DNA from: Echinarachnius parma
Lineage: Eukaryota > Echinodermata > Echinoidea > Clypeasteroida > Echinarachniidae
Direction: 5' to 3'
NCBI GenBank assembly: GCA_037951105.1
Contig: JBAMJV010004028.1
Coordinates: 1 to 64,000 of the forward strand
DNA: 64,000 nucleotides
The notes under the pieces were generated by a model, which made no database searches, was not told the DNA's origin, and saw only the letters and a list, made by a program, of their open reading frames with translations. Positions 24,898 to 38,069 of the stretch are shown here, piece after piece (the first letter of the stretch is position 1; each line of letters starts with the position of its first letter). Position numbers and translations under genes: made by a program.

Positions 24898-25069
24898 CCA
24901 GGGCCCCGTTGCAGAAAGAGATACAATCGATTGTAAGTTGCGATTAATCGTAAGTCAGATCACGTGTTCTACATGCGCAAATCTGATTGGTTGAAACGCG
25001 TAAATTGTCGGACTTACGATCAATCGTAACTTACAATCGATTGTATCTCTTTCTGCAACGGGGCCCTGG
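24898..25069. mobile_element. 172-bp palindromic element (CCAGGGCCCCGTTGCAG)
   Basis: The left arm CCAGGGCCCCGTTGCAGAAA and the right arm TTTCTGCAACGGGGCCCTGG are exact inverted complements. Pairing continues inward through GATACAATCGATTGTAA. A second, diverged copy lies at 62024-62214. Confidence 0.85.
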
Positions 25070-25079
25070 GTAGAGAGTG

Positions 25080-25672
25080 AACATGATGGTAAAGTGTCTT
25101 GATGTACAATGGCATAGACACATGCCGCGGATGGGCGTCGATCCCATGACCTTCAGATTAGAAATACAATGCCCTAACCATTATACTACGACACTCCTAA
25201 ACTAGTGAACAAGTCTTGATGGATCTTTAAACTTCATCTCAAGGCACGTACGAGGGTTCAACGAGGAGTCAGTATGGCAAGGATGCGGGAACGAAATCGA
25301 ATAAGGCACCGTCTCCACGACCTTCAGATTGAAAGACAAAGGCCCAAACCAATAAACTACGGCACTCCAAAACTAGTGCACAAGTTTGGATGCGTCTTTA
25401 AATTCTCACATCTACTCTACATGTACGAGGGTTCAAAGATGAGTCAGTGGGGCAAGGATGCGGGAACGAAATCAAATAAGGCACCGAACCCACGACCTTC
25501 ATATTGAAAGACAAAGGCCCTAACCAACATACTACAACACTACCAAACTGGTGTACAAGTCTTGATGCGTCTTTAAATTCATCTCACATATACAGTCATG
25601 TACGAGGGTTCAAAGAGGAGTCAGTGAGGCAAGGATGCGGGAACGAAATTTAATAAGGTGTCGTACCCCACA
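25080..25672 (-). mobile_element. tRNA-headed SINE, tandemly iterated (171-175 bp units)
   Basis: On the minus strand the head GGAGTGTCGTAGTATAATGG leads to an A-box-like GTAGTATAATGGTT, and GGGATCGACGCCC serves as the B box. The unit starting CCTTCA on the plus strand recurs at 25150, 25321 and 25496. Each unit includes a tRNA-like head, with the third retaining GGGTTCGGTGCC. The body carries GTACGAGGGTTCAA and GGCAAGGATGCGGGAACG. Confidence 0.65.
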
Positions 25673-25679
25673 GTTGTGT

Positions 25680-26325
25680 GGCCAGGTGTTGCGGACAGGA
25701 GAATAACATCACGAAATCGTGATTTTCTGGAAGCGGCCATTTCACTTTGTTTTCCACATTTCATTTACGTCCCAAGTCCAAAATGTCACCATTACAGTTT
25801 CCCCAATTGTTCTGTGTCTCCACCTATCCCCTTTCGACCCCTTGATGAATGTATGTGCTTGTTCAGGTCTATGTTCAGGTGGTGTGGATGGAAGTATTAA
25901 AACGTGATTTAATGAAAGGGGCCATTTTATATTGTTTGTTTTTTCTTTCCTATTTCCTATTTTATTTGTCCATGTTCAAAATCAGTTACCGTTCCATTGT
26001 ATCTGTTGTTCTGTGTCTCCACCCCCTTACATCCCTTTTATGTGTTTGTATGCGCCTGGTCATGTGTTGCGGACGGGAGAATAATATTGTGATTTTCTGG
26101 AAGAGGCCATTTCATATTAATTTTTTGTTTCCTTTTTTTTGTTCATGTTCAAAATCAGTCACCGTTCCTTTGTATCCATTAATCTGTGTCTCTACCCTTT
26201 TCCACCCCTTTGCAAATCAGCTTCTGCTCAGAGGGCTATCCGACCCATTTGTGGAAAAAGAAACAAAACCCTTTTGTGTTTATATGCGCTTGGTCATGTG
26301 TTGTGAAAAGGAGAATAACATCCGT
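25680..26325. repeat. ~190-230-bp tandem repeat, about 3.5 copies
   Basis: GTGTTGCGGACAGGAGAATAA at 25686 recurs at 26063 and, decayed, at 26297, with a weaker unit at about 25877. Each is followed by GATTTTCTGGAAG, GGCCATTT and then TTCAAAATCAGT..CCGTTCC and CTGTGTCTC.ACCC. The open frame across it is not protein-like. Confidence 0.75.
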
Positions 26326-27413
26326 CTTTTCCATAAAATCTAAGGCTTCTTCATAAAATATCTTCCAATGTGTAACTGTAATGAATGATTTTCTAATATT
26401 TTGGCACGTTTGTAATCATTTCGTTAAACAATTTTGTTTTCTACATGTTTTTCATCAAGTTTTACTTGAGAGGAATAATCATTAAGTAATTGATCTACTT
26501 ACTTGACCTCGTGGTCGAATTCCTGACTGCTGACCTATTTGAACTCGACTTCCGTTCTTATTGTGTCGTGCACTAGGCGTGTTGCGTGTTTAAAAGATCC
26601 TCACTCTGCAAGCTATATTTGCTTTTTAGTCGATCCCTCATTTTGTACAAACAGGATTTACAAAGGTTTCATTTTTAATTGTCCCTACAGTAAATATGTT
26701 TATATGTATACCACTAAATCGTTATGAGTTTGTTTTTACTTATCATTTTTGTGTATTTTGTACTTCATTTTATTTAATAAAAACGAACAATAAACTTATA
26801 CTGCATGTATGAAGATTCACACAAACACATATAAGATCAATTACAAGTACATTACATAATTGCGCGCTAACATACATACTTATATACATACATTCAAGTT
26901 TGGAGCCTACACTAGAGCACACCCACACGCACACACAGCATCGAAAAGTAAACATTAATGTCATTTCCCCAATAATTTGTGGTCACCTTTCTTGATTTTT
27001 TGATTTAGCCGTAGTAATTAAAACAATTTTGATCAGAATAATTTGACTAGTTAAATCAAGATCAATCACATTGACTATTCCAATAACAGTAAATAACAAT
27101 AAAAACCTTAAAAACAATACATTTTAATCGTTTGTTTAAATAAAAGTAATATCAAATAAAACAACCATTTCAAACGTTACTTGAAATATCGTACTGATTG
27201 ATTTAATTGGTTGATTTTTAAGATTGATTTTAAACGCAATCAATTTTTGAAGTAACAACAATTATTAGAAAATCAGGTCTCCTTCCGGAACCTAGTTTAA
27301 TTATACATAATCAGTTTGGTTAAATTAATTCCCTTTAGATTGTGATACGAATTGCTTAAATTTAACATGCATTGTAGCAAACAAGCTTGTTAGTTATGAG
27401 TGATACACAATTA

Positions 27414-27892
27414 TTAAAGCTATCTAGTAACTTTGTTGACATGTGGAATAAATATGGGGCCCAGATTTATTCGATGATTTTTTGTTAAATTTTAATAATG
27501 ATTACACTTTTTCAAAAATTGTCAAAAGAGGTTTTCAAATAGTTGATGATCTCTCTATTTAATCATTATTTCAACAAAAAAATCACATGCATAATTTTGT
27601 ATGAAACATGGTTGAAACCACTGTTTTATAGAGCGCCTTTTTGTGTTTTAATGGCTCTTTTTGAATGATAACAGGCTTCTTACTTAGTCGTTTGTAATTT
27701 TGTATACCTTTCGAGCATGGTGGAGTTATATATTATTAGTTTGAAGTGTCATTGTGCAGAGATTCGGTTACTAAAGCTCAGCCTTACCAAAACTGTTCTA
27801 CCCATTTAATGCGAATACAACAAGGTATGAGAGAACCACAAGAGTTCTAAGTAAATTTTGTGGATTTTGACAATGTTACTAGATCCCTTTAA
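27414..27892. mobile_element. chimeric MITE: family 2 ends around half of family 1
   Basis: The outer ends are family 2: TTAAAGCTATCTAGTAAC at the left and TTACTAGATCCCTTTAA at the right. From about 27447 to 27811 the sequence is the right half of family 1, including GGGGCCCAGATTTATT and CAAAACTGTTCTACCCATTTAA. It is a nested or recombinant insertion. Confidence 0.7.
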
Positions 27893-30559
27893 TTAATCTT
27901 ATCAAGTTGGTTTTGACAGGTTCTGATCCTGTAATATGAATGTACAGGGTGCCTACCGTTTGCCTCAAATCACAATGGTTGGATAATCTGCCATGTTGTT
28001 TTCGTGTTTACTCACGCTTTGTAATCAAACGTCATATCTTGAAAATATATTTATCCGGGAGCTAAACAGATAAGCAAAGTAGATGCAGTTCGTGCACGCA
28101 TAACTTTTGGGGGGCGTTTATCTTTGCTTTTTAAGCCCGTGCTTAACGTTTGGATGGTATTTCAGGTTTGATATGTCATTCAAGTGAAAATATTAGCCCA
28201 TGACACATTTTTTAAACGCTGATTCGGGCATGAACAAGTGTATTTAAACTCATCCAGAGTTTGTTTTATTAGGTTTTATCAGGAACAACAAATGGGTTTG
28301 TATTCGTATTGGTCAGCCACGTCTGGACATACATACAGCTGATTGTGTGGCCCTCGCCCTTCGTCCATTAATAACGCATTCAACAAATACACACGCATTA
28401 ACGTAATGGGACTCACAGATAAACCATAATTGTTCGTCTATCCTGTGTAGGCCAGGAGGCGTTTCTTTTAATATCTCCACCGTTCTTGTTTCGATGAAAG
28501 TTACGTTCCAGTATTGACCCAACTGAAGACGTAATATTAGAAAATGTAACCTATATGTTTCTTACTTATGTATATTTGTCAAAATAGCACTTTGTAACAC
28601 TATGAAAATAGTGGGGGCTCTTAGGTCATGGGGTGTGCACTTCTGGATAAAAGCATGAATTTTGGCACACAGATAGTTAAGATCTTCCTCTTCAAGAAAT
28701 TTGATGGAAGCAATTTTGCACGTCCCATTCTTGGCCGCCATCTTGGATTTCAAAATGGCCGCCATCTGGCACCTACTTTCATCAATATCTCAGCAACTAA
28801 AAAAGCTAGAGAGTTATTTTCAATGGCTATACCCACATAATGGGGGCCAACGAATCACTTGAATCGAATATCAAGACTTCAAATGGCAGCCATCTTGAAT
28901 TTCAAAATGGCCGCCATCTGGCACCTGTTTTCATCAATATCTCAGCAACTAAAACAGCTAGAGAGTTATTTTCAGTGGCTATGACCACTTACTGGGGGCC
29001 AACGAATCACATGAATCCAATATCAAGACTTCAAATGGCAGCCATCTTGAATTTCAAGATGGCCGCCATGGAAAGCCTATATTTTACTCCATCTCAGAAA
29101 GTAAAGCAATTACGGAGTTCATTTAAACTGATATGCCTATCTGTTTGTGGTCAACTTGTAACAATTTACCAATAGATGGATGGAAGCAATTATGCACTTC
29201 CCATTTTAACCGCCATCTTGAATTTCAAAATGGCTGCCATCTGAAACCCTATTTTCCCCAATATTACAAAAACTAAAACAGCTGGAGAGTTTATTTCAGC
29301 CGGGTACACTCACATCACCTGGATCGTCTTAATAAGTAGCTATCTTGAATTTCAAGATGGCTGCTACGGGTAGCATATTCAATTACGTATCTCAGAATAA
29401 AATCAGTAAGTGCACTTTGATGGGTATGCCCATCCTAGGTTGGAAGCAATTGAGCAATGTTGCTGATATATAATGATATGAAGATAATCTGAACAAAATA
29501 GAAGTCTACTTGATCATTCGATTGACTAAACAAAGTTATCGGGTAGGAGGTAGTTCAAAAGAGAATCCAATGAGTGTACAAACCTACCTTTTGAAAAGCA
29601 GTAACATTCATTCGAGCATTATTTGCAAATGTTTCAGTCCCCACTAATGAAAACTAACTAAATGGAAAAAGTTTGAGCGTTTTGTTGACCATACAAATGT
29701 TCACTTCCTTATATTACCTGACTGTTAATCTGTCTTATGAAACGATCAATTTTCTGATTGTAGACGTCATCAAGTATAGTTTGTTTCGCACACTGTCTCT
29801 GTTCAGTGTGGGTTGAAATTCCAGGATGTATGCAATAACATGCAGATATCTTTCTTCACCCTTTTTGTATTGTGCCACATTTCCGAAATGTAGACCTTTT
29901 GTCAGTCAGACTTGATGGTCAGGAGACTCAATGTGGCCTGTTTTGAGATACTCCAGAGGACAGAATTGGATGTCGGTGTTCCAAATATCTGGTCTTGGGA
30001 GATTGCTACATTTCTTTCACTTATGATTCCTTGCATAGGACTTTTGTTTGATTCCTTGCAGCCAAATGGCTAGTAGTCCACCCTTGGCATGGAATTACAA
30101 TACTACGCCCCACAATTTTTGTCTTTAGGCAATACAAAGATTTGGTGTTTTGTTCTTGTCGGCTTTAGATACACCCTAATGCCCGATTAAATTGAAATTC
30201 AGTAGACTCCTAATATCAGATCGGATGAGTTTCATTTTGAGCATTGTGTGTTCCTCTCGGTGGGGTGATCCTTCTGTAGCTTTTTAAGCCCAAATATACA
30301 TTAGTTGCAACACACATAAGAGAGACTAGTAATATGTTATCATCTTGACAGAAAAAAGATTGGTGAATAATTACGATAATGGAACAAAGTAACAGTCACT
30401 CCTAATGTTTGTTCAAATAGGTAATTAGAGATGAAATGAGACATTGGACAGTGTGAGTTGCTTTCCGATAAATCTTAACGTTCAGGCTACAATCAAGTTT
30501 GATCACTATCATGGATTGACTATATAAAAGTGTCAAGGAACACTAACGACTTATCCTTC

Positions 30560-30710
30560 CCTTCGTTAGGGAACTACAAGTGTACTCCTGCACAAATTGT
30601 TTCTTGAGTTTCGGATGAGTGTCATCCATATAACAATACCACCAAATTTGTGGTTTCGGTGCATTGTCAATGTCTATTTTTTCAAGTGTTTCATTTACAA
30701 ATTTCATAGG
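30560..30710 (-). pseudogene. Penelope-like reverse transcriptase fragment (catalytic motif)
   Basis: The minus-strand frame carries NAPKPQIWWYCYMDDTH, which fits the W..YVDDT catalytic motif region typical of Penelope-like retroelement RTs (here Met and His variants), followed by KLKKQFVQE. The frame is broken on both sides. It is a decayed fragment only. Confidence 0.55.
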
Positions 30711-31194
30711 ATGGTAGTGAGAGTGAATATTATTGCTGCTTCATGGATTTGTTGGGAAAAGATCAATTGTAGCCAAGGTATGTGGACCCTGTATGTGTTC
30801 ATGTTCTTTCAGGGGTTAGAAACCTGGCTCACAGAGACACAGACAAACTGGTCCAGACCTACATGTATCATATTATATTTCCTCTTGTGTAACATACATG
30901 TCACCACGTAGCCAACTCTCGATTAAGCGTAGCAGCTATCGAGAGTGGACACGTGGAAGACGAGAGCTTCAATCATTATAACGTGCCTTTACGTACATTA
31001 TCTACTTTAGTTCCCATATACCAATCAACACTTGAGGACACAATTATCTAGAGTATATTATAAAGAACCAGCATGTCTGAATTTATATATTGTCCAACTC
31101 CTGGAAGAATGTTTACGCTGCGCAAACCGATACTTTGACTATACAGTGACACTTTTAGCGAGCAGATTCATATAGCAGCATGACACTCAACACC

Positions 31195-31680
31195 AAATTC
31201 AAGAAATAATTTGTGCAGGAGTTAATTAATCACTTGAACTCCATTTATCCGGACTTAGCGTTCCCTATCGAGGAGAAGGAGGGCATGTGGGCACTTAAAT
31301 ATGGTAGCTTGGAAGATTTATTGGAGAGAAATTCACACAGTTGGTTCATATAATATTTCCACCTCCAGTCACCCTTGTGAACGTTGGAGTGATCAATACT
31401 TAGTTCATACCAATCCATATCAATCCCTTGACTCTCTCCACTTGTGTCTAATATAATTGGGCTTCAAAATGGGCCAAAGCCAACTAGATAAACCCACACT
31501 TAAAATGACATATCGTTCTACCCTACATCAAGGGTGCCTCAAAAGCTCTTTGAAGGAATTTGGCATCAAAGTGTATTTCAAGCCATCAAGAACATTACAC
31601 CAAATATTAGCAGCTCATAACGACACGACTGAGAAAAGGGGCATGCCTTAACATGGACAAACTACAACAGGATGTTTGCA
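31195..31680 (+). pseudogene. Penelope-like RT fragment, thumb region, opposite strand
   Basis: Plus-strand frames read FVQELINHLNSIYPDLAF and, after frame breaks, KEFGIKVYFKPSRTLHQIL and TEKRG. These follow the order of the Penelope-like RT end (the segment after the catalytic motif, then the GI.V.FKP..TL region that precedes the GIY-YIG domain). The FVQE start repeats sequence from the minus-strand fragment at 30.6 kb, so the element has been rearranged by inversion. No GIY-YIG is seen. Confidence 0.55.
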
Positions 31681-34372
31681 AGGAATCACATAAAGGAGAT
31701 ACGGAGCTGTCTCTCAAAACCATATTCGTGGAACACTGAAGCAAGAATTCAATTAATACAATGATTCACATGATGGCTACAACCTGACAATTTAAAAGCA
31801 ATCCAGGTAATTCAGTGACATCAACATTAAGTATAACCACTCAAATTAACTGTGTTGCAGTGTGATCTGTAATAAAGAGCTAGAGCTGAATACAGTTCCC
31901 AGGGTGGCCATCTTGAAATTTATAATGAATGTCATTTGAAGACAAGATCTATAAAGTCGATCTAGGTCAATAATTGACGCCGACAATGACGAAATATTAA
32001 CCCCTTGCTTAAATACAGGAACTGAGTGTGATATATGTGCACAATATATGGGAATGTCAACATTTTGAAACAAACAAATTTGTTCAGGTGGTGACCATTT
32101 TGAAATTGAAGACTAAATTGCTTCCAACCACTGTGGGTGCTTCTGACTTAGGTCTTTCAAAATTAATGTATTCCATGTTATTTATTGCGAACACCAGACT
32201 GAATACCCACAGTAACGTACTCTGTTGCTTTTTGAGTCTCGCATATTTGAATCAAATCTATATCGACTTATCATGGCAGCCATATCGATTATCGAACTTC
32301 AAGATGGCCCAACCATTTCAAGTCTTTTAAGTCAATCCAGATGATCTTTTGACCCCGAAAATGTGTTTAAAGACACTAAAAAGAACTCTCCATCCTTTTT
32401 AGTTTCTGAAATACATGCAAAATATGTTCCATAATAATATGTCAGCCATTATGAAATTCAAGATGGCAGCCAAAATGGGTCTTGCTTATTTGCTTTCAAC
32501 CTCATGTTTCTTTCAAAGACAGACAAGTCGTTGGCCACAGCAAAGAGGCATAGCAACTGGAAAGAACTTTGTGCCGTTTTTAGTTTCTGATATAAAGAGT
32601 TAAATATGCTAATCCCCATGACAGCCATCTTGAAATTCAAGATGGCTGCCAATTGACGCCTTTGAGGTGGATTCAGGTGATTCGTTGGACCCAAAAAAGT
32701 GGGTATAGCCGCTTAAATTAATGCTTCAGTTGTTTTAGTTTCTGAGATAAAGGAGATAAATGGGAGGTGCATAATTGCTTCCAACCATCCATTGGTAAAT
32801 TGTTACAAGGTGACCACAAACAGATATCAGTTGAAATGAACTCCGTAATTGCTTTAGTTTCTAAGATGGAGTTAAATATCTATAGGCTTCCCATGGGGGC
32901 CATCTTGAAATTCAAGATGGCTGCCATTTGAAGTCTTGATATTTGATTCAGGTGATTCGTTGGCCCCCATTATGTGGGTATAGCCACTGAAAATAACTCT
33001 CTAGCTATTTTAGTTGCTGAGATATTGATGAAAACAGGTGGCAGATGGCGGCCATTTTGAAATTCAAGATGGCTGCCATTTGAAGTCTTGATATTCGATT
33101 CAGGTGATTCGTTGGCCCCCATTATGTGGGTATAGCCACTGAAAATAACTCTCTAGCTGTTTTAGTTGCTGAGATATTGATGAAAACAGGTGCCAGATGG
33201 CGGCCATTTTGAAATCCAAGATGGCGGCCAAGAATGGGCCGTGCAAAATTGCTTCCATCAAATTTCTTGAAGAGGAAGTTCTTAACTATCTGTGTGCCAA
33301 AATTCATGCTTTTATCCAGAAGTGCACACTTGGTCCCATATATTGACTTAAGAGCCCCCACTAAAATGCGCTATATAAATGCAAGTGTTTTGTTATTCTA
33401 ATTTTTGATATGCTTTATTTTGTGTTTTATTATGTTATGTTATGTTACATATGTTATGTTATAAATATGTAACTCTACATTTTGTAGTTTGTAGAAGATT
33501 ATTAAAATGTTTCGTTCTTAACTCATGAAGCTTGTATTGCAATGTCGTTACATTTTTCTTGATTCGAACTCATCGCCTTCAGAACCAGTATACACGAGCG
33601 TGACTCGTTTGTTTTGATATCGAAATTCACCCCTACCGAGCCAAAATTTATGGGTCACTTAAATTCACTTACACCAATCAAAAGAAAGCGAACACATCGC
33701 AATTATGTTTTGCTATTTCACAGCAAGACACACCAGTAGTGCCTGTTTTTAAAGTTTTTTTAAAGAAAACAACGCGACACATTAAAATGTATATACTACG
33801 TACATGTACGAAAGTTAAAAAAATGTTTTTACATGTGCATTGTATACAAGTTTGAAATGCATACATGTGAATGTAATGTATATGTCCAGAACATATTTGT
33901 TATATATTTACATACAAATTTTGCCCAATAGTTTCATTCAATTCCCCCTTAAACCGATAGTAATAAATTTGTTGTTTTAAGAACTTTGAAAAAGAAGAAA
34001 AGTGTGTGTGTTTCATAATACTTAATTAGTACAATATTCACAAAGAAAGCAAACTCCTTTCTTCTTTTACTAGTTTATACCTTTCATGGAGTCTAATTTG
34101 AATGATTACTTATGATTACTGAATGGTTGATTCATCGATGTGTTCATGCAAGAGACTAACCCATCTTTAAACACGATGGCACACGTTAATAAAACTTACC
34201 CAAACTTTCGACCCTTCGAGAAGAATTTAGATTATGTCAAAATTACTTTTTACGGACTGGTACAAAGACATTGATGACGTGCAATATAAAAGTTATGTGT
34301 GCATTCCAAATACTGTTATGTATACTGTCACCAGACATGACGACCCCAGTATTGGACTGAGCCAACACACGA

Positions 34373-34392
34373 CCCCCCCCCCCCCCCCCCCT
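34373..34392. repeat. poly-C run
   Basis: Twenty consecutive C, then T-interrupted C blocks. The sequence from 33374 to here holds nothing else I can name. Confidence 0.95.
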
Positions 34393-34639
34393 CCCCCCTC
34401 CCACCCTCATCTCTTTTTTTAGACCAATACTGACAGTCAATAAAACTTAACACTATAGAATATGGCACCCGCTGATTTCCTTTGACATTCCATGTAAGCT
34501 CCTCGTTTCTTATCCTGGGATGATGGACGCAAAACTGGCCCAGTCTAATCACTAACGTTTGTAGAATCACCGGCTCTAACTCACCGATGTGAATATAGTA
34601 GAACAACATTTTAATAAAAAGAGCAACTATCAATTCGAT

Positions 34640-34921
34640 GAAGAGTTATGTTCAAGTTCTAATCTTCTCAGACTAGCTTTTAAGTGTTATTTTCTTTCAC
34701 ATTATACAATACAATCACAACTGTTTGATGTTGGCTTATAGAAAAGTCGGACAGTATCTTCAAACAATAAAGGTTCCCCGTGAAAAGTTATGTTCAATTC
34801 TAATCTTTTCAGACTAGCTTTTAAGGGTTATTTTCTTTCATATTATACAATAAAATCACAACTGTTTGATGTTGGCTTATAGAAAAGTCGGACAGTATCT
34901 TCAAACATTAAATGTTCCCCA
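34640..34921. repeat. 142-bp tandem duplication
   Basis: GTTATGTTCAA.TTCTAATCTT followed by CAGACTAGCTTTTAAG, ACAACTGTTTGATGTTGGC and AAGTCGGACAGTATCTTCAA occurs twice, 142 bp apart, with few differences, so it is recent. Confidence 0.9.
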
Positions 34922-36734
34922 TGCATAAAGATCTAGAGATCTGTGGAAATAGAGCTGGTCCTGTGACTTGGTCGATCTCCCGCCCCTTGGTCACTGGCCT
35001 GGTCCCCGGCACAGAATTATAAATAGATACGCTCCAAAAATAGTTGAGGGTTATGAGATATTTGGTAGGAATATGATTGTGTACCATGTGGCAGGTGCAG
35101 AGGGTCGGGGATTCGAGTATTATCACGTGCAATGTTAATGTAACGGGGATTCTTTTGCACTGGGTTCCCTGGAAAATCCAAGATGGCGTCCAAAATTACA
35201 TTGATATGAACATGTTAGAAATTTAGAACGAAAATCCTTATACAACATGACGAGTTAAATATTAAATAACATTAACGTAGACAACACAAACGCGGCATTC
35301 GAAACGACAGAAATATAATTCGTTGTAAAATAAATGATAACAAGTGTGTATTGATGAAGAGAAAAAAACATTTTCAAAGGAACACAAAATGCTAGGAAAT
35401 TGGTATATTTACGCAATTAGAGAATCTTACTTCAAAGTTTCTTTAACCAATATGGCTAATATAGCATTATTTTTTGTTTCACATCTACGGAAGACAAGAA
35501 CAGTTTATATGTTCGTATTAATGATTGTTACTTGTTTTATTTGCATTATTTTTTGTAATTCTTTTACGACGTGGTTTAATCCATCTACTAAGCAAGAAGA
35601 ATAAGTCTTTACATTGAAACATATTTTGTACATTCACCTTTTTGATTTGTATTGTCCTTTTTATCTGAATACATGCATGATGTATTATATTGTATTGTTT
35701 GAAACTCACTATAAGATCAGAAAGAATTGATATTTGATCATGAGGGATGCTGTTTTTTTTTCAAAGTCGCAGGTATTTTTAAGGGATTGTATCTTTTTAG
35801 AAAAGACAATTTTCATGATTCCATTTAAAAGGAGGGTTTGTGATTTGTAGCGGCTTTCTTATCGTAACATTCACTTTAAGTTTAATTAAAAAAATAAAAA
35901 ATAATAAGGGTTACATGTTTTGATCATTCACGTCGGGGTCACCAATGTACATAAATAATTTTACTGAAAACTAGTGGATATTTGTTTTTACTCAGTAACT
36001 CTTGTTTCTAGCAGTGAATAGTACTTAAAAGGTTAACTCGGCAGCACCAATATAATCGAAACGGATAGAGGGAGGGATTGGGTGAGACAGAGGGTGGAAG
36101 CACGAGAGAGAGTGAGAGAGAAGGGGTCGTACGTGGATACAGATAGATTGAGAGGGGTAACTACATACAAAGGGAAAGAGACATGGGAGAGATACGAAGG
36201 GAATGAAATATGAATAGAGATAGGGATACCACAAATATAGCAAAGAGAGAGAGAGAGGGTGGGGGGGATGAGGAGGAGAGTGAAAGATAAATAAAGAGAA
36301 TTATCTCGAAACAAGCGTGTCTTCGAATGCGCAATGCATTTCAAGGGAGCCTATAGATTCGTCTAAATGGACGATAATTATTTTAAAATTTAAGCTGTTC
36401 TATTGTGACAAGCGTTGACCCCCAGGTTGTGTTATGTTTTGCTATAGGATAAATTTGTGTATTTGAATCAGGAAATATTATTGCAAGTGTGGGTCAGTAA
36501 ATGGCAGTTTGGGTTAATAAATTAGACTTATTTATAGGCCCGCCAATTGTTGTAAAACATTATACATGAAGATTTTGCTTTTTTTTTCATCCAGTTTAAT
36601 ATTCAAATATTTTGGGTGGTTATATACAGATTACTGTACTATACGTTTTACCCACGTTACATCAGTTTTTGCAAGTAATAGCGAGGTTTACGCGCCTCCT
36701 TTCCATGGAATGACATGTCACGTGGTTTTGTATC

Positions 36735-36757
36735 GGGGGGGTTGGGGGGGGGGGGGG
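36735..36757. repeat. poly-G tract
   Basis: GGGGGGG TT then a run of 14 G. Isolated in otherwise AT-rich sequence. Confidence 0.9.
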
Positions 36758-37249
36758 CTATGTGCCTCATCTTCCTCTCTGACTTGTTATTAAATACATA
36801 AATAGTTGATATATTTTTTAACCCATTGCTTACGGGAAACTGTTGGGTCCTGTATTATCTCTATGTAGTAGGGAACCGGTTGATATACTAATCATCCAGT
36901 CTAGGCTGACTCTGGCTGGATATGCATCAAGATCTGGCTCTATCTGGATCGTTCTCAGACACAGGGAGGGGGGAAGCGGTTGGAATGTTTAAGGGTAGCA
37001 AAACCAAAATTGGACATGAAATAAGAAAACTCATAGTACGGTCGCTTTGAACATTTGAAAATATAGGCACTTCATTTTATTGGAGGGGTTCAAAATTGTC
37101 ACGTATTCTAGTAGTTTTGTTGGCAATTCCATATGTTTCCAAAACACTTCTTCGAAATAAATTTTCCCGCTTAAGCTAGGTACTCTACCATCTACGGGTA
37201 TCGGGTTGATAATGTAATGTAGTATTAAATGTATTTAGGATAAAATAGG

Positions 37250-37791
37250 TTAAAGGGGTAGTACAGTTTTGGTAAAGCTGAACTTTAGTAACCAAAACCT
37301 GCACAGTAACATTACAAATTAATATTTATAACCCCACCATGCTCGAAAGATATACAAAAATACAAACGACTCAGTAAAAAGCCTGTTATCATTCGAAAAG
37401 CGCCATTAAAACATAAGATGGCGCTCTCTAATAAGGCATTGGTTTCAACCATTTTTCATACAAAATTATGCATGTGATGATTTGTTGAAATAATGATTAA
37501 ATAGAGAGATCATCAACAACTATTTAAAAACCACTTTTCAACATTTTTGAAAAAGTGTAAGCATTTTTTTAATTTTTTTAAAAAATCATCGTATTCATTT
37601 GGGGCCCAAATAAATACGATCTGATATATTTATTGATATTGCAGCCATTTCTGAACCGATTCTGACGATATAAAGTTTATTCTGCCATTAAAAGTGCATG
37701 TTCTTTCAATTCGACACTCAGTTTTTCATTACCTCACGTACAAATTGTGTTGTGCAGCGCCCTCTCTACCAAAACTGAACTACCCCTTTAA
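37250..37791. mobile_element. MITE family 1, full-length copy
   Basis: TTAAAGGGGTAGTACAG at the left and GAACTACCCCTTTAA at the right, with the ATTTGGGGCCCAAATAA core. Confidence 0.85.
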
Positions 37792-38069
37792 TTGTAAAAC
37801 ATATCCTACTTCCTACTTTCCTAAAACTTATTTCATATCCAAGTCCTTCCCGTGACTTCCCATCTTCATTCTAATTAACACATTGCAACATGCCTACTGT
37901 AAGCAGTGAACGCCGTGAAAACTTTAGACAGAAATATATTACCCTGAACTTCTTTTTCCTGTATATCAATACCGAGATTAAAGGCAAAATGAAGATGAAC
38001 CAATTTCAGAGTTGTTGGTTCGACTCGGTCGGGGATCGTACCGAGACCTGCGCATGAATCGTAAGCTCT

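Larger units (their letters stand above)
28595..33373. mobile_element. 4.8-kb foldback element with tandem palindromic arms
   Basis: The left arm (about 28595-29460) and right arm (about 31850-33373) are inverted copies. GTGGGGGCTCTTA, GTGCACTTCTGGATAAAAGC and TTGATGGAAGCAATTTTGCA on the left match the complement on the right. Each arm is itself tandem, in about 145-175-bp units centred on a palindrome, CCATCTTGAATTTCAAGATGG. The middle, 29.5-31.8 kb, holds reverse-transcriptase fragments. The design is that of foldback elements with repetitive long inverted repeats, such as those described in sea urchins (TU) and Drosophila (FB). No transposase is seen. Confidence 0.75.

Noticed and set aside
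24448-25200. functional tRNA genes
   Set aside because: A and B boxes are present, but acceptor stems do not pair well and the sequences sit in repeats; read as SINE heads.
28562-29175. repeated frames containing FQNGRHLAP-type peptides, also at 33122-33361
   Set aside because: Translations of the foldback arm units, present in both orientations; frames arise from the repeat and are broken in other units.
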